This document shows, piece by piece, positions 23,901-34,300 of a DNA stretch of 64,000 nucleotides (positions are counted from its first letter, which is position 1; each line of letters opens with the position of its first letter). Under the pieces are notes generated by a model. It saw only the letters and a list, made by a program, of their open reading frames with translations, was not told where the DNA came from and ran no database searches. The DNA lies in NCBI GenBank assembly GCA_013339895.1, contig JABACO010000021.1, forward strand, positions 4,396,016-4,460,015. The letters are read 5' to 3'. The DNA is from Ephydatia muelleri. Taxonomy: Eukaryota > Porifera > Demospongiae > Spongillida > Spongillidae. The position numbers were made by a program, and so were the translations under genes.

Positions 23901-26900
23901 CGTACATGTGTTCGTAGCACACATGCTACATACGCCCCCCCTTTAGAGTCAGCTTGTCCACAAGCGTGACAGAAGTAGAGCCCATATCTTTCCGGAACGG
24001 TTCTTTCTCTGGCAGGATATCGTCGCTGTTCTTGCCATTCGGGTTCGGGGTTATTTTCACTTGCATCGTACACAAAATAGTGATCTACTTGAGGAGGGTT
24101 CCATGATGGTGCATGCATCGAGCGCTTTTCATCAACACTGTCTTCCGTCAACATCTCCTGCACTCGAGGCTGAAGTTGGTTGATGTGTACAACTCTCGTT
24201 CTGTGACTGTCACCGATCCCCATCGTCACTAGACTCTTGATCTTAGTCACCTTCCATTTACCCTCCCACCTTGGGTCTAGCTTCCCTGCTGTTGGAGCCG
24301 ATAACCAAATGGGCTGTTGCACTCAAATGTTGGTCATAAGCCTTTTCTGGTGATGAGCAGCTCGCTCTAAGGGGTCTCTCACAAAATCGTTTAGACGACA
24401 GAACTTCTTTATACACAGGTATTTGGTATATGCAGTGGAGTCAAACGCATTAATGTAGGGTGGCAGTTTTGGCTGTCGTCCAAACATCATCACAAATGGC
24501 AAAACCCCAGTAGACGAGTGTACAGCAGTACGGTAGGCAAACAAGGGCAGATTCAAATGACGTTCCCAGTCCTCTTCCTTCTCCATATACGTTCTGAACA
24601 GCTGTAAGAGTGATCGGTTGAATCTTTCTACCATACCATCACCTTATGAATGATATGTGGTAGTACGGGACTTCTTGACACCAAACGCATCCATCGTACT
24701 GCGAAGCAATACGCTCTCAAATGCACAGCCTTGATCTGAATGAATGATCTCCGGCAACCCAAATATGCAACAAAGCTTCCACTAACGCATCAGTAATGAG
24801 TGAAGCTGTCTGATTCTTCAGTGGAATAGCTTCGGCCCACTTAGTAAAGTAGTCATCAGATATCGGTTGCCGTTTGTGGATACAGGAACTCCAAAATGTC
24901 GACCGTAAATAATTTGCCACGTTCTGCCGATAGGCATGCTACACAAAAGAGGTGGAGTAGGGCTTGGAAGTTTTGAACATTGACAAATCACACAGTTCTT
25001 ACAAAACATCTCCACATCCTTTTGCATGTTCGCCCAAAATGCCTCCTGATGTAATGTTCTAAAGACTTTTCAACACCTTGATGGCCAGCTCCTGGAGCAG
25101 TATGACACGATTCTAGCAAGTCTCCGCAGAGAGAGGTATCAGTGGCATTTCAATAACATCTTCACATGGGCTGGTCTGTAGCGTCGATGAACTACGCCAT
25201 CCACCAATAGGGCTAATGCCATATTTGAACATAACTCCTAAGAGGGTACTGCCGCGATCCAATCGGCTTAGTATGCGGCTTTTTCAAGGCAAAAAAACAT
25301 TTGCTTTAGATGAGGGTCCTGCTCCTGAGCCGAGCGAAGAGCTCCGATGTCAAATAAAGTTCTTATAGCTGCTGATATGCCAATGGCACTGGGTGCTTCC
25401 GGATGCTGTGACAGAGTGTCAGCATTGCTGTTACTACTGCCCTTCTTGTATTAGCTCTTAAGTCATACTCTTGCAGTGCCAGTGCCCAATGACATATAGA
25501 AGGCCTTCCATTTTCTGTGCAGAGAGCCACTGCAATGGAGTATGATCTGTCACGATTGTGAAAGACCTTCATGGGAACACTACACCCTCTCAGATTTAAA
25601 TGAAATTTGGTAATAAGAAAGTTATCACACCAATTATCACCTTTTGTGATGAATCAGATTAGGAGTAATTAAGTTTCTGACCTCTCACTACTTACACCCT
25701 CTTTTTCATATTAAGAGATGGTCCAAATATGTGTAAAATATCATTTTAAAGCTCAGAGCATGTAACTTTGTGCCCCCTAAAAGGGACAGGTAGTTATTCA
25801 AAATGCCACCATTTCCCAGAAAGCCTTACCATTCTAGCATTGCAATATTTAAAACAATTGGTGGCAAATGATAATATTATTGTTCCCTTACATAAAATAG
25901 TAAGCACTTTCCCAGTAATGTACGCATTTACTATAGAGTATGCCAAGAAAAATATATAATTACACACAAATACAACAGCGTAATGTGGATGTAAAATTAC
26001 ACTCATTAAAAGATTTCTCACACAAATTATAAGCCTTTGTAGCCTTGGACATTGATTCCTGTGAAATGGAGTACCCTCCTCTTCTACTGGTTAGGACGGG
26101 GTGCTCAATCGTGCAAAGAATGTCACTTCCACGAATCCAACAAGTGTCATCCTTTTCAGGAAAAATACCTAACTCCAACACTAGGATGCATGAACTTTAC
26201 GAAAAAAATCACCAAACTCCTCAGATATATCCTCCACAATACCAAACCAGACTTCATCATTGTACATGCATGCAATGTACACTGTAGCTGCCTTCAAGTG
26301 GTCACAGCAGAGGTATCAATCTGCAATGACCCCACAATACTAACCACAGCAGTCCTCTCTCCAGAGGATATTTTATGTACTGCTAGGGTGCTAGTTGATT
26401 GTGGAACATAGCGATGATACCTCTGTGTTCCCTTGATGGTGCGGCTAGTACCGAAACGTTCAACTTTACCAAGTTTCACTGGAGTGAGGTTTAAATAGTG
26501 AATAATGTCCTCAGTATCTACTCCATGAACAACACTGTCATCAGAAGTAGATTCAGTGGAAGCAGACAAAGGGAGCTCTTCGTTCAAATAAGATGTTGAT
26601 GGACCAGGAATTGGTAAATCGACAAGTGTGGGGGAGCTCTTCAGGAGCTTGGACAGACAATTTCTGTAAGTGCGTCCTGCATAATGGGCACAGTTTGTCT
26701 CCTGGAACAAGTGAGATGCCCACTTTCAGTGCACTTGCCCTACACTCACTAGTTATCTCCCTTTGTGACTTCTTTCGTGGCTTGCAGTCTTTGTGCTGAT
26801 CAAAGACATTGCAGCACTTTCTCTGTAGAACAGTGTACATGTGCAGGTACAATTGCTCAAGATGTGAACTAATGTCATAAATATTAGTCGAAGACAACTT

Positions 26901-29900
26901 GGAACGCAACGAAAGAAGTTCGATCTCATCATTGGAAACTGTGCGCACCGTTTGGATTTTAGTGTATGTAATCGTAACGCACTTTCCAAGGGTCCCAAAG
27001 CTGCCCGATTTCATTTAACTACCTGTCCCTTTTTAGCAGCACAAGGTTAATTGTTTCATTGCACAATAATAGTACCTTGTACCCATAGCATTGAAGTAAA
27101 AAGTGATTCGTCATGCTCTGAGCTTCAAAATGATACCTTACATGATATGTTTGGACCATCTCTTAATATGAAAGGAGGGTGCAGGTGTTGAGAGGTCAGA
27201 AAGGTAAATAAAAATTAAAAATTATCCTAATCTATTCATCACAAAGGTGATAATTGGTGTGATAACTTTCCCATTGACATTTATACCAAATTTTACCTAA
27301 TTTTGAGAGGGTGCAGTGCTATAAACTAAGGGTCATTGGGTGATCTGACATAGAATGAATGACCCTCATAGCAGATAATGACGAAACTGTTTAGTTGCAT
27401 AGACGATGGCCAAACATTCCTTTTAGATGACGCTGTAGTTTCGTTCAGACTTCGAAAGGGTATGACTAGTATGCAACAACACGATCTTCCTGTTCAAAAA
27501 TTCCTGTGTTGCTTGTATCCGTGGCAAGAATGAATTGACCAGCTCCGGGCCCAAAAGTTGGATATACTAAGATGGGAGCGTGTTAACTTTTCCTTCAATA
27601 CATTAAAAGCTGCATCAAACTCCTGAGTCCAAACGTACTGCACTCCCTTTTTCTGTCAATTGATGAAGCGGTGCAGCGACGTCAGCAAAATTCAGTACCT
27701 ACCGCCTGTAACATGGGGTTAGGCCCAGAAATTGGCAAACTTCCAATGCGTCCCTTGGAACCGGCCAATCCTTCACAACGTGAACTTTTTCCTCATCAGG
27801 TGCCGTCCCTTTCGACGAAAACAAACATCCAAAGTAGTGAACCTTTGTCACCCCGATTTTGCACTTTCAACCTCGTAAGGTGAGCCCAGCATCCTAAAGG
27901 CGACGCAGAACCACTTCAAGATGGGTGATGTGTTCCACTGTTGTTCTTAAGTGAACAAGAATGTCATTGAGATACGTGGTGACAAAGCTGATGTCTCAAA
28001 ATAATTTATTCATGTGACATTAAAAAGATGCTGGAGTGCCTGATAGTCCAAAAGGCATTCTTTTAACCTGGAACAATCCAAGGCCGGGACCAGGGCAGAA
28101 AGCTGTCTTTTCACAATCACCCTTATGAAAAGGGAGTTGCCAATAGCCAGATTACAGATCCAACGTGGAGAAAATGGAGGACCGCGACAACCGATCTTGA
28201 ACCTCATCTGGAAGAGGCAATGGGTAAGCATCTTTGACAGTGTTCTTGTTGAGAGTAGGATAGTCAACGCAGAGACGAATTTCACCTGTCTTCTTCTTGG
28301 CGTATACAGTCCATAGACTGCTGCTCTCCTCGATTATTCCTTCCGCCAACATGTCTTTGATTAGTTTCTCCCCTTCCTGCCTGTACTCCGCTGAAATTTG
28401 ACGAGGTGGAACTCTTATCGGTGGACCCAATGTAGGGATAAAATGGTGTGTGAGATTGGTAACACCAGGAACATTCCCCGAAAGAGGTCTTTGTACCTGT
28501 CTAATAACCCGTGAAACGTTTTATCTGCACTAGCTGGCAACATAAATGTGTCAGTTTTCGGACAGCACACTCCGCAACATGGGAATCATCCTCTGTAGGC
28601 TTCAATATAGTAGTTCAATTGCTCAATGTCACAGAGTGTCTGATAGCAATGTGGTTTTCTGGTACCGATACGATACAACACTCGCACAGGACAAAAGGTG
28701 AAATCTAATGAAGACTATGTTGTCCAAGAAAATCGACCCCAATAATAACTGAGGACACGAGCTCCCTAACTACAAGGAAACCGTGCGACACAGGAATATC
28801 CAGACCTTCAAATTCACATTTGTTTCCACCCGTTCCAGTATGAGCAAAACATCTCCTGAAGCAGTGACAAGTTCGATTTGACTCGGATTCTTCTGGGTAA
28901 TTAATCCTCTCACCTTCTGCAACACATCTTGTCTGACCTAACATACGGATTATCCCAAGCCCAGCATGATATCCGTTGGCGCCCCCCACATAACTCTCCA
29001 TGTAAAGTAGCTATTCTATTTTTAGTAGTGGTTACCAAAGTAACGTCAAAGAGGGCTACTGCCGACTGGAGTGCCCGCTGCCCTGACCTTGTGCAGACAC
29101 CCCTCTGTAGTTTCCCTGGAAATAGTCCTTAGCAATATGACCAGTGTGACCACAAGAAAAACATTTTCTGAACTCCCGTTGACGATTCACGGGACAATTT
29201 CTCTTAACATGTACCAGTTGATTGCAAAGGTAACGTGTGACTGGATGAGATGACTCCTGACGTTGTCGAAGCACAGCCACTTGTTCTGTCAGATCATCTA
29301 TCTGTTTATGCATCCGAAGTTCTGCATCAGAGAGCGGTCCCGTAGTTACAGCTGCTGTCGGGCGCTCCTCTTCCATCAATAGCAACAGTCGTGTTCGCTG
29401 AATTGTCTCATTCAAATCCTTCGTCTCCCCATTTGCTCATAGCTGTTTGCTTAGAGCTGTTGGAAGTCCTGCCAATAGTTGGTGTAACATCTGGTCTTAG
29501 ACCCCAGGCAGAATAGTAGGCATTGCATGCTGAATAAGTATCTTTAGGTCGTACACAAAGACCGACAAAGGTTCCCCTGGCGCTGGTTTCCATTGCTGAA
29601 ATTGATCTAGTATTAGAAACTCAGCCAGCAATAGAATTTTTATCAATTTTGCCTTGGCCTCGTTGTAATTCTTTGGTCTTCCTTGTCCAAGGATAACCAT
29701 GTCATTGGAGTTTCCCCTTCCAACAATGTAGGAAGTTTCACAGCTTTGGTTTCATCGTTCCATTTGTTTGCCGCACTGTAAATGTTGAAACGTTGAAACC
29801 ATTCTGTGATGTCTCCTGATGAAAAACTCTTCGGAAATGAGTCGTAGACATTTCCTGAAACCGTTCTCTGCTACTGATGTAACACTTTATCAAAATATAA

Positions 29901-31283
29901 TACAAAGCTTGAGATAACATGCACACACTGTGTCACCGACTCTATCACTATAGCAACCAATATATATATCGATCTGTTTCCGGTCACGACGTACGTGTGT
30001 ATGCTACAGACAGATTCTCATTGTGCACAGCAGACAAGGACGGTTTGATGATGGAATATGTCCAATGAAATAGACCATCTGTGTCTCTTAATTATAGTAC
30101 AAACAATGCTAGTAATGAACTTAATTTGTGTGTTAGTATATGTTTAATACAGGACTTACTGTGAGAAAACTGATAAAACATCTCCCTCTGTCAAATCAAA
30201 ATCAAGGCCTCCTGAAAACAGACATGTATGAACAAATGATTACACCATTCATATAAGATGCACGTTGCCTTTTGGAGGGGGAATGAAAATACAATTACTG
30301 GTATGCATGCATCTAAAGCAAAAATATAATCGCGTCTGAATGTTCGAAGTAAGAGCGGACAATAAGGATGCCCATATGCGTAGTCTTGTCACCAGGCCCT
30401 TCTGAAAAAATCAGCTCAAGGATGCTACCAAATTCCTGTTGCTTCTGTGAATGTTGGTGTTATGGGTATCCGTAATAATCTATGATGTATGTACCTGGTC
30501 ATGCTCACAATGTTAGAAAATGGCGCCTGTTTTAATGCCATCAACAACTGTTGCGCACACCTAATAATCAAGCCTAGACTGGAACAAGAACAAGAAGAGA
30601 TAAATACCTTGATGAACAGAGATGTTTTTCTCTATTTGCTAACTGGTTAAAGTAAATCATTCTCCAACGTTGACTCCATCCTCTTGACCTTGAATTGCCT
30701 TAATGATAAGTAAGGGTGAATTGCCTGTTGTGGAATAGAAGTTAATACACTTAGTGGTGCACTATAGCAAGCATTCTGTTTGAAGAAAAGTTGGCTACTA
30801 GAGTGAAAGGAGAGGCCTGATACTTCCCATGAATTTTACCCCCAAGTTATGTGTGCATACTACTTTTCTAGTTTGTTGCTGTTGCCACCTGCACTATCTA
30901 AAGTATGAATTCAACCATGAATCACATTCGATTCGGAGCTATTGGTTCTCCGCAGACGTTAGATAGTTTCTGATTCCTTTGATGAGCGCCGATGTCAGAA
31001 GGGTCGGGTATACTTACCGCAACATTAACATTAACAAGACAATACAGGTGGAGTGGGAAACGACAGTAATCCATGCAAGAAACAGAGACAGCATGAAATA
31101 AATATAATATCACACAAACTTACCAACAAAAATATACGCACTTCCTTCATACATTTCATGCCAAGACTTCTTGGTATCCAATCCCAAGCGAAGTTCAGTT
31201 TCGCTGAGCTTTTTGATTGCCTTAACATTGCTATATACGGTTTAGCAATGTGCAGTACAGGGAGATGAAACTACTTACTTCAT
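20910..31283 (-). CDS. RBMX2: RBMX2/IST3-like RNA-recognition-motif protein, 5 coding exons
   Basis: Minus-strand exons: 31283-31279, 31230-31124, 30211-30160, 22143-22014 and 21119-20910. They total 504 nt, or 167 codons plus TGA, with phase kept at every junction and GT-AG introns. One RRM spans about residues 33-108: RNP2 IFVGGL (35-40), RNP1 KGFCFIGY (74-81), and the RBMX2 signature [17 protein letters not shown] (82-98). [12 protein letters not shown] and EKGCAPRTP follow, then a basic Lys-rich tail (150-167). Family knowledge: yeast Ist3/Snu17 and metazoan RBMX2 belong to the RES complex and activated spliceosome. At 167 aa it is near yeast Ist3 and shorter than human RBMX2, which has a longer tail. 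A GTAAAT donor-like site follows the stop, so a 3' UTR intron is possible. Intron 3 is 7.9 kb and hosts a gypsy element. Exon 1 holds only ATG plus two bases. Confidence 0.93.
22451..22477. mobile_element. Possible solo F2 MITE terminus
   Basis: AGGTCCGCTTTCACTGCAAC followed by GATCCCA resembles the F2 right end (AGGTCCCTTTTCGCGGAAAC then GATCCCA) with several substitutions. No matching left end is seen nearby. It lies in intron 3 of the RBMX2-like gene. Confidence 0.35.
23781..23930 (-). repeat. Gypsy LTR (3' LTR of the element)
   Basis: 150 bp, starting TGTAACACCTTATC and ending CATGCTACA, with TG...CA termini. It matches the right LTR over its whole length, apart from about ten substitutions and two short indels by hand alignment. 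Confidence 0.87.
23945..25030 (-). pseudogene. Gypsy integrase and C-terminal region, frameshifted
   Basis: Reading right to left: an HHCC-like zinc-binding segment ending [11 protein letters not shown] near 24975-25000, a core segment with [11 protein letters not shown] near 24840-24880, then [10 protein letters not shown] with the catalytic Glu near 24605-24634, and [10 protein letters not shown]. After it lies a C-terminal region with [11 protein letters not shown] near 24170-24200, typical of gypsy integrases. It is broken into several frames by indels near 24320, 24640-24720 and 24870-24930. Confidence 0.85.
25031..25576 (-). pseudogene. Gypsy RNase H (distal half) and linker, frameshifted
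   Basis: The reverse complement near 25500-25560 contains [13 protein letters not shown]-type RNase H sequence in one frame, then [11 protein letters not shown] in another. The region to the left carries the linker to the integrase. The nested element starts directly upstream at about 25577. Confidence 0.75.
25577..27320 (-). mobile_element. Nested DNA element with about 250-bp terminal inverted repeats
   Basis: It interrupts the gypsy RNase H region. The left end, ACTACACCCTCTCAGATTTA onward, mirrors the right end: AAGTTATCACACCAATTATC, CATATTAAGAGATGGTCCAA, AAGCTCAGAGCATG and AAAGGGACAGGTAGTTA all occur in both arms in inverse. Arms run about 25577-25800 and 27010-27320, and the right arm is longer through indels. 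Gypsy RNase H sequence resumes outside both ends. The interior carries one decayed gene. I do not recognise a transposase, so the superfamily is open. Confidence 0.78.
25960..27014 (-). pseudogene. Decayed gene of unknown function inside the nested element
   Basis: Three overlapping minus-strand reading frames (27014-26553, 26710-26294, then about 26300-25960) make sense as one gene with frameshifts. First part: a Cys/His-rich segment, [11 protein letters not shown] then [10 protein letters not shown], which looks like a zinc-binding domain. Middle: a Ser/Thr-rich linker (PIPGPSTS) and [20 protein letters not shown]. Last part: [16 protein letters not shown], then FMHPS and DDTCWI, like a small beta-barrel domain I have seen in uncharacterised cnidarian, sponge and arthropod proteins (from memory, not searched). 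Function unknown. It could be a transposon-encoded protein or a captured host gene. Confidence 0.6.
27321..27480 (-). pseudogene. Gypsy RNase H (proximal half), frameshifted
   Basis: The reverse complement at 27370-27470 reads [13 protein letters not shown] then [13 protein letters not shown], the start of a gypsy RNase H domain, with a stop between the two parts. It is the upstream half of the domain split by the nested element. Confidence 0.82.
27481..28430 (-). pseudogene. Gypsy reverse transcriptase, frameshifted
   Basis: 28430-28152 carries the N-terminal RT region: [26 protein letters not shown] and IFSTLDL. Downstream in a shifted frame are [18 protein letters not shown] and [12 protein letters not shown] near 28030-28140. 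The catalytic box near 27975 reads YLND instead of YxDD, so one metal-binding Asp is lost. Together with the frameshifts this makes the enzyme inactive. Confidence 0.88.
28431..29060 (-). pseudogene. Gypsy protease region, decayed
   Basis: The frame at 29001-28705 ends with [15 protein letters not shown], the hydrophobic C-terminal strand typical of gypsy retropepsins. The expected DTG or DSG active-site triplet is not visible in frame; near 29040 I see FDVT instead. The region up to the RT (28431-28700) has no open frame I can assign. Confidence 0.65.
29061..29877 (-). pseudogene. Gypsy gag, frameshifted
   Basis: Segments in different frames read [31 protein letters not shown] (29497-29700) and [17 protein letters not shown] (29056-29415). 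Zinc knuckle: [16 protein letters not shown], a CCHC motif whose last Cys is replaced. A preceding degenerate knuckle reads [11 protein letters not shown]. Frame changes near 29420 and 29500 break the ORF. Confidence 0.8.
29878..30008 (-). repeat. Gypsy LTR (5' LTR of the element)
   Basis: 131 bp, TGTAACACTTTATC to GTATGCTACA. It is shorter than its partner, mainly through two gaps. The divergence between LTRs implies an old insertion. Confidence 0.85.
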
Positions 31284-31358
31284 AGCGGTCGGCTTCAAAG
31301 TATACCCAACTTTTATTAATAACTCCTGTAAAGTTAAATAATAGGCCTATTACCTAAA
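31284..31358. promoter_or_regulatory. 75-bp divergent intergenic region between RBMX2 and COG3 start codons
   Basis: The minus-strand ATG (31283-31281) and the plus-strand ATG (31359-31361) are separated by only 75 bp, which must contain or overlap both 5' UTRs and the core promoters unless transcription starts inside the opposite gene. The stretch is AT-rich (TTTATTAATAAC, AAGTTAAATAATAGG). I see no convincing TATA or CpG-like element. Confidence 0.7.
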
Positions 31359-34300
31359 ATGAACTTTGACAGATCACCGAGTCCAGCATCAGGAAAGAAT
31401 TTAAGGGACAGGTTAAGTCTCTGGGATAAATTTGCCATAATCAGTGAAAAGCAGCAGGACGGCGTAGTAGAGCTGACAAATTTGGCTTCACTTCCCGGAC
31501 AGGTACATATACATGTACCAGTACTTGCGTTCTGTATTCATGCCATATGTACAATGGAGAGCACCGTGAGCGTATGCATGCATGCGTATGTATAATAGTG
31601 TTTGTGTGCAGTTTGCTTACTGAGTAGTGTGCTTATTACATGTGTACTGTATGGTTGGATGGGCGGGGCGAGCGAAGTTGTCATATTTAAAAAGTACCAT
31701 TTTGTTACACACGTACATCGCATATATCAGACTTTAAACACACTTCGTATAAAAAAGTAACACACATGTAGTCTAATCTTTCTGCTGATGCCTAAACCTT
31801 CTAGCCTTTTACAGTTCATTGCAAGTTCCTTCAGTGTGTATTCTTTGTAAATATGTGCATGTGGTAAATGGCCTTAGTACTATATCAAAACAAGAGTGGT
31901 ACAAGATATTAAGGATCAGCTAGCGTTAGGAATCAGAGCATAGTACACAAATAGTCCTTTTCTCATTTAAAATCTGTTAATCAAAACAAGGCATGCATAA
32001 AAGTGTAGAGTTTTGAAATATCAAGTTGGGCATCTGGAGAGAAAAAAGAATATATTTTTTTTTGTTCTTGCTGTGTTACATGTCATGCCAGGAAAAGCCT
32101 TGCCACTGTGGTGGTCATGGCCGAGAGAGGATTATTGAACTACACCTCGAAACCTGGTCCTGAATGAGTGGGTCTAAAAGCTGTTGCTAAGGAGGCTCAT
32201 TTAATCTAAGTCTTGCTATGTATGCACAGAACTTAATTACATGTACATACATGCATGCAATTAATTTTACATGGGGACAAAAGTTAGTTGGCTGTAGAAC
32301 AGTGGAGCCGTGATTACGTGTCTGGTCATAATTGTCTAGTTGCAATATATTGCAATTTTGCGTAAATAATGCGATATTTAATCGCAATAAGTTAGTGTTC
32401 ATTACTGGATGTTAATGATGGCCACAAACGAGAAGTGAAGAAGAAACCAGCTTTCATAATAGCCCACAAAGAAGATGTGCATGATGTCGGTCGACTGCGA
32501 TGCCCTTAGCTTGATTAGTTTCTTTAGTGTTTAAGTAACATAAAATAACAGTCCCATGTTACTTGCATGATACATGTACTCTCAGAAAGTAGCAGCGTGA
32601 CCATCAATTGCATTGTATACTTGATGGTGACCAGTCTGAAGCTACATGTAGTTTGACAACAGAACAGTCAGAAATGGATGACAGTCATGATTCCAGATGA
32701 AGTCAATACCGATTTCAACTAAATGCAACTTCATACTTAAGTTGATAAACGGACTGAATATACATCAAACCAGTTGATTATGTAAATCAACATTATTCAT
32801 GTTGCAGCGCTGCAACTTGCTAAAGGAGTCTATTAATATTGTTTTGTCAGATATTATTTTATTATTCTGTCATTTTCTATTATGCTTTTGTCTATTCATA
32901 TGATGCGATGAAGCTAAAATGTATTGCCTGTGATTAATAATTTTATCCTGAAATTAAATAACTTTGCAAATTAAGTAGCATTGCCCGTATATGTCTGTTC
33001 ATGTAATTGTGATACACTGTTAAGGCGATATTATTATATCATGGCAGCACTGCTGTAGAACATTTCATTTGATGCGTGGAAGTTTGGTTTCTTGTTGTAC
33101 ATGTGAAGTACTAATTCAACTAATACATTAACTGTAGTGTTTATGTTATAGTACAGTGCAAGTGCTTTTATACAGTGTTGATCATGTTTAATATGAGTAC
33201 AATTGCAAGTACCTAATTTGTGCTCCAGAAGAAGCATTATTTTCCTAAAATGTTGTCATTGTCCATGAGTTACACCAACATTGAGCTGTCTTTGAATTGA
33301 TGATTTTGGACCATTTTGGTACCATCTAGTTATATTTTCAAAATTGTGAGACACTCTGTACATTGTAGTAATAGACATATACCTGTACCTTCATGCTTTT
33401 GTACTGTGACTAGATTAGAAATAAACACATCCACATTTAAAATTGCCATGCTGAGTATTGTATGTGTAAGTATACTGCTATGCTATTATGCCTGTACTTA
33501 ATAAGCCTCACTATTAGTCACATCTACACATGTAGTCATTATTGTTTCTCATTTTAGAATTACACAGTTATGAAAGGTTAACCAGCATTTTATAGTATAA
33601 ATGCTCCTGACCTTACCGCTATCTAACGAGCTGTTTATTATTTGCATCTAAGATAATAACAAGAAAAGACATCTTAAGAAGTTGTGATAATCTTGACCAG
33701 TCAACATCACTCGGCTATGAGAACATTTCAGACCCACTGGAGGTACAGTATGTTGTTGTTGCGCAATGGACAGTACAGTGCATAATTGTGTTGAATGTTC
33801 TTGCTCAGTAGGCTCTAAGAATGCTTTTTTTAAACTGTGTATGTCAATGTAGTGTACAACTAATCATTTCATAGTGCAGTATCTCAAAAAAAAGCATCAT
33901 TTTTGCTACTCTAAGTTCTGAAAGATTATTGTATGCGTCGCCCAATAGATACTATATAAAGCAAAATTTTGGATTGTACATAATTTGGAATGATGCATTT
34001 GGTAGCAGTCGTACATAGCGTGGTTAGGAACATGACTCCATTTGGAGGTACCTGTGTGGTGTACCTACATCCTTACATTCTTAACAATGGTAAATCCGAG
34101 CAGGGACGCTGTTACAGAATTAGTGCTCCAAAATTTTACCATTCCTAAATTTTGCGTTCTACAGTAGTCAAGATTTTGAATTTTGAGAAAGATTGCTTTC
34201 AAACATTACAATTCGATAAACAACAGCAGCCTAGAGAAACAAACAATCCTATTTTCCATCATCATTGGGGTCAATTTTGGTTACATGTACAGGTATTCAA

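Larger units (their letters stand above)
23781..30008 (-). mobile_element. Ty3/gypsy LTR retrotransposon, decayed, in RBMX2 intron 3
   Basis: A full-length element with LTRs at both ends and, reading leftwards, gag, protease, reverse transcriptase, RNase H and integrase, the Ty3/gypsy order. All ORFs are short and frameshifted, so it is inactive. Next to the left LTR (its 3' LTR) is a purine-rich tract, AAAGGGGGGGCG in the element's sense at about 23933-23945. I did not identify a clear primer-binding site beside the right LTR, nor a convincing target duplication. The RNase H region is split by a nested 1.7-kb insertion. The element sits antisense to COG3 but co-oriented with the RBMX2-like gene. 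Confidence 0.92.
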
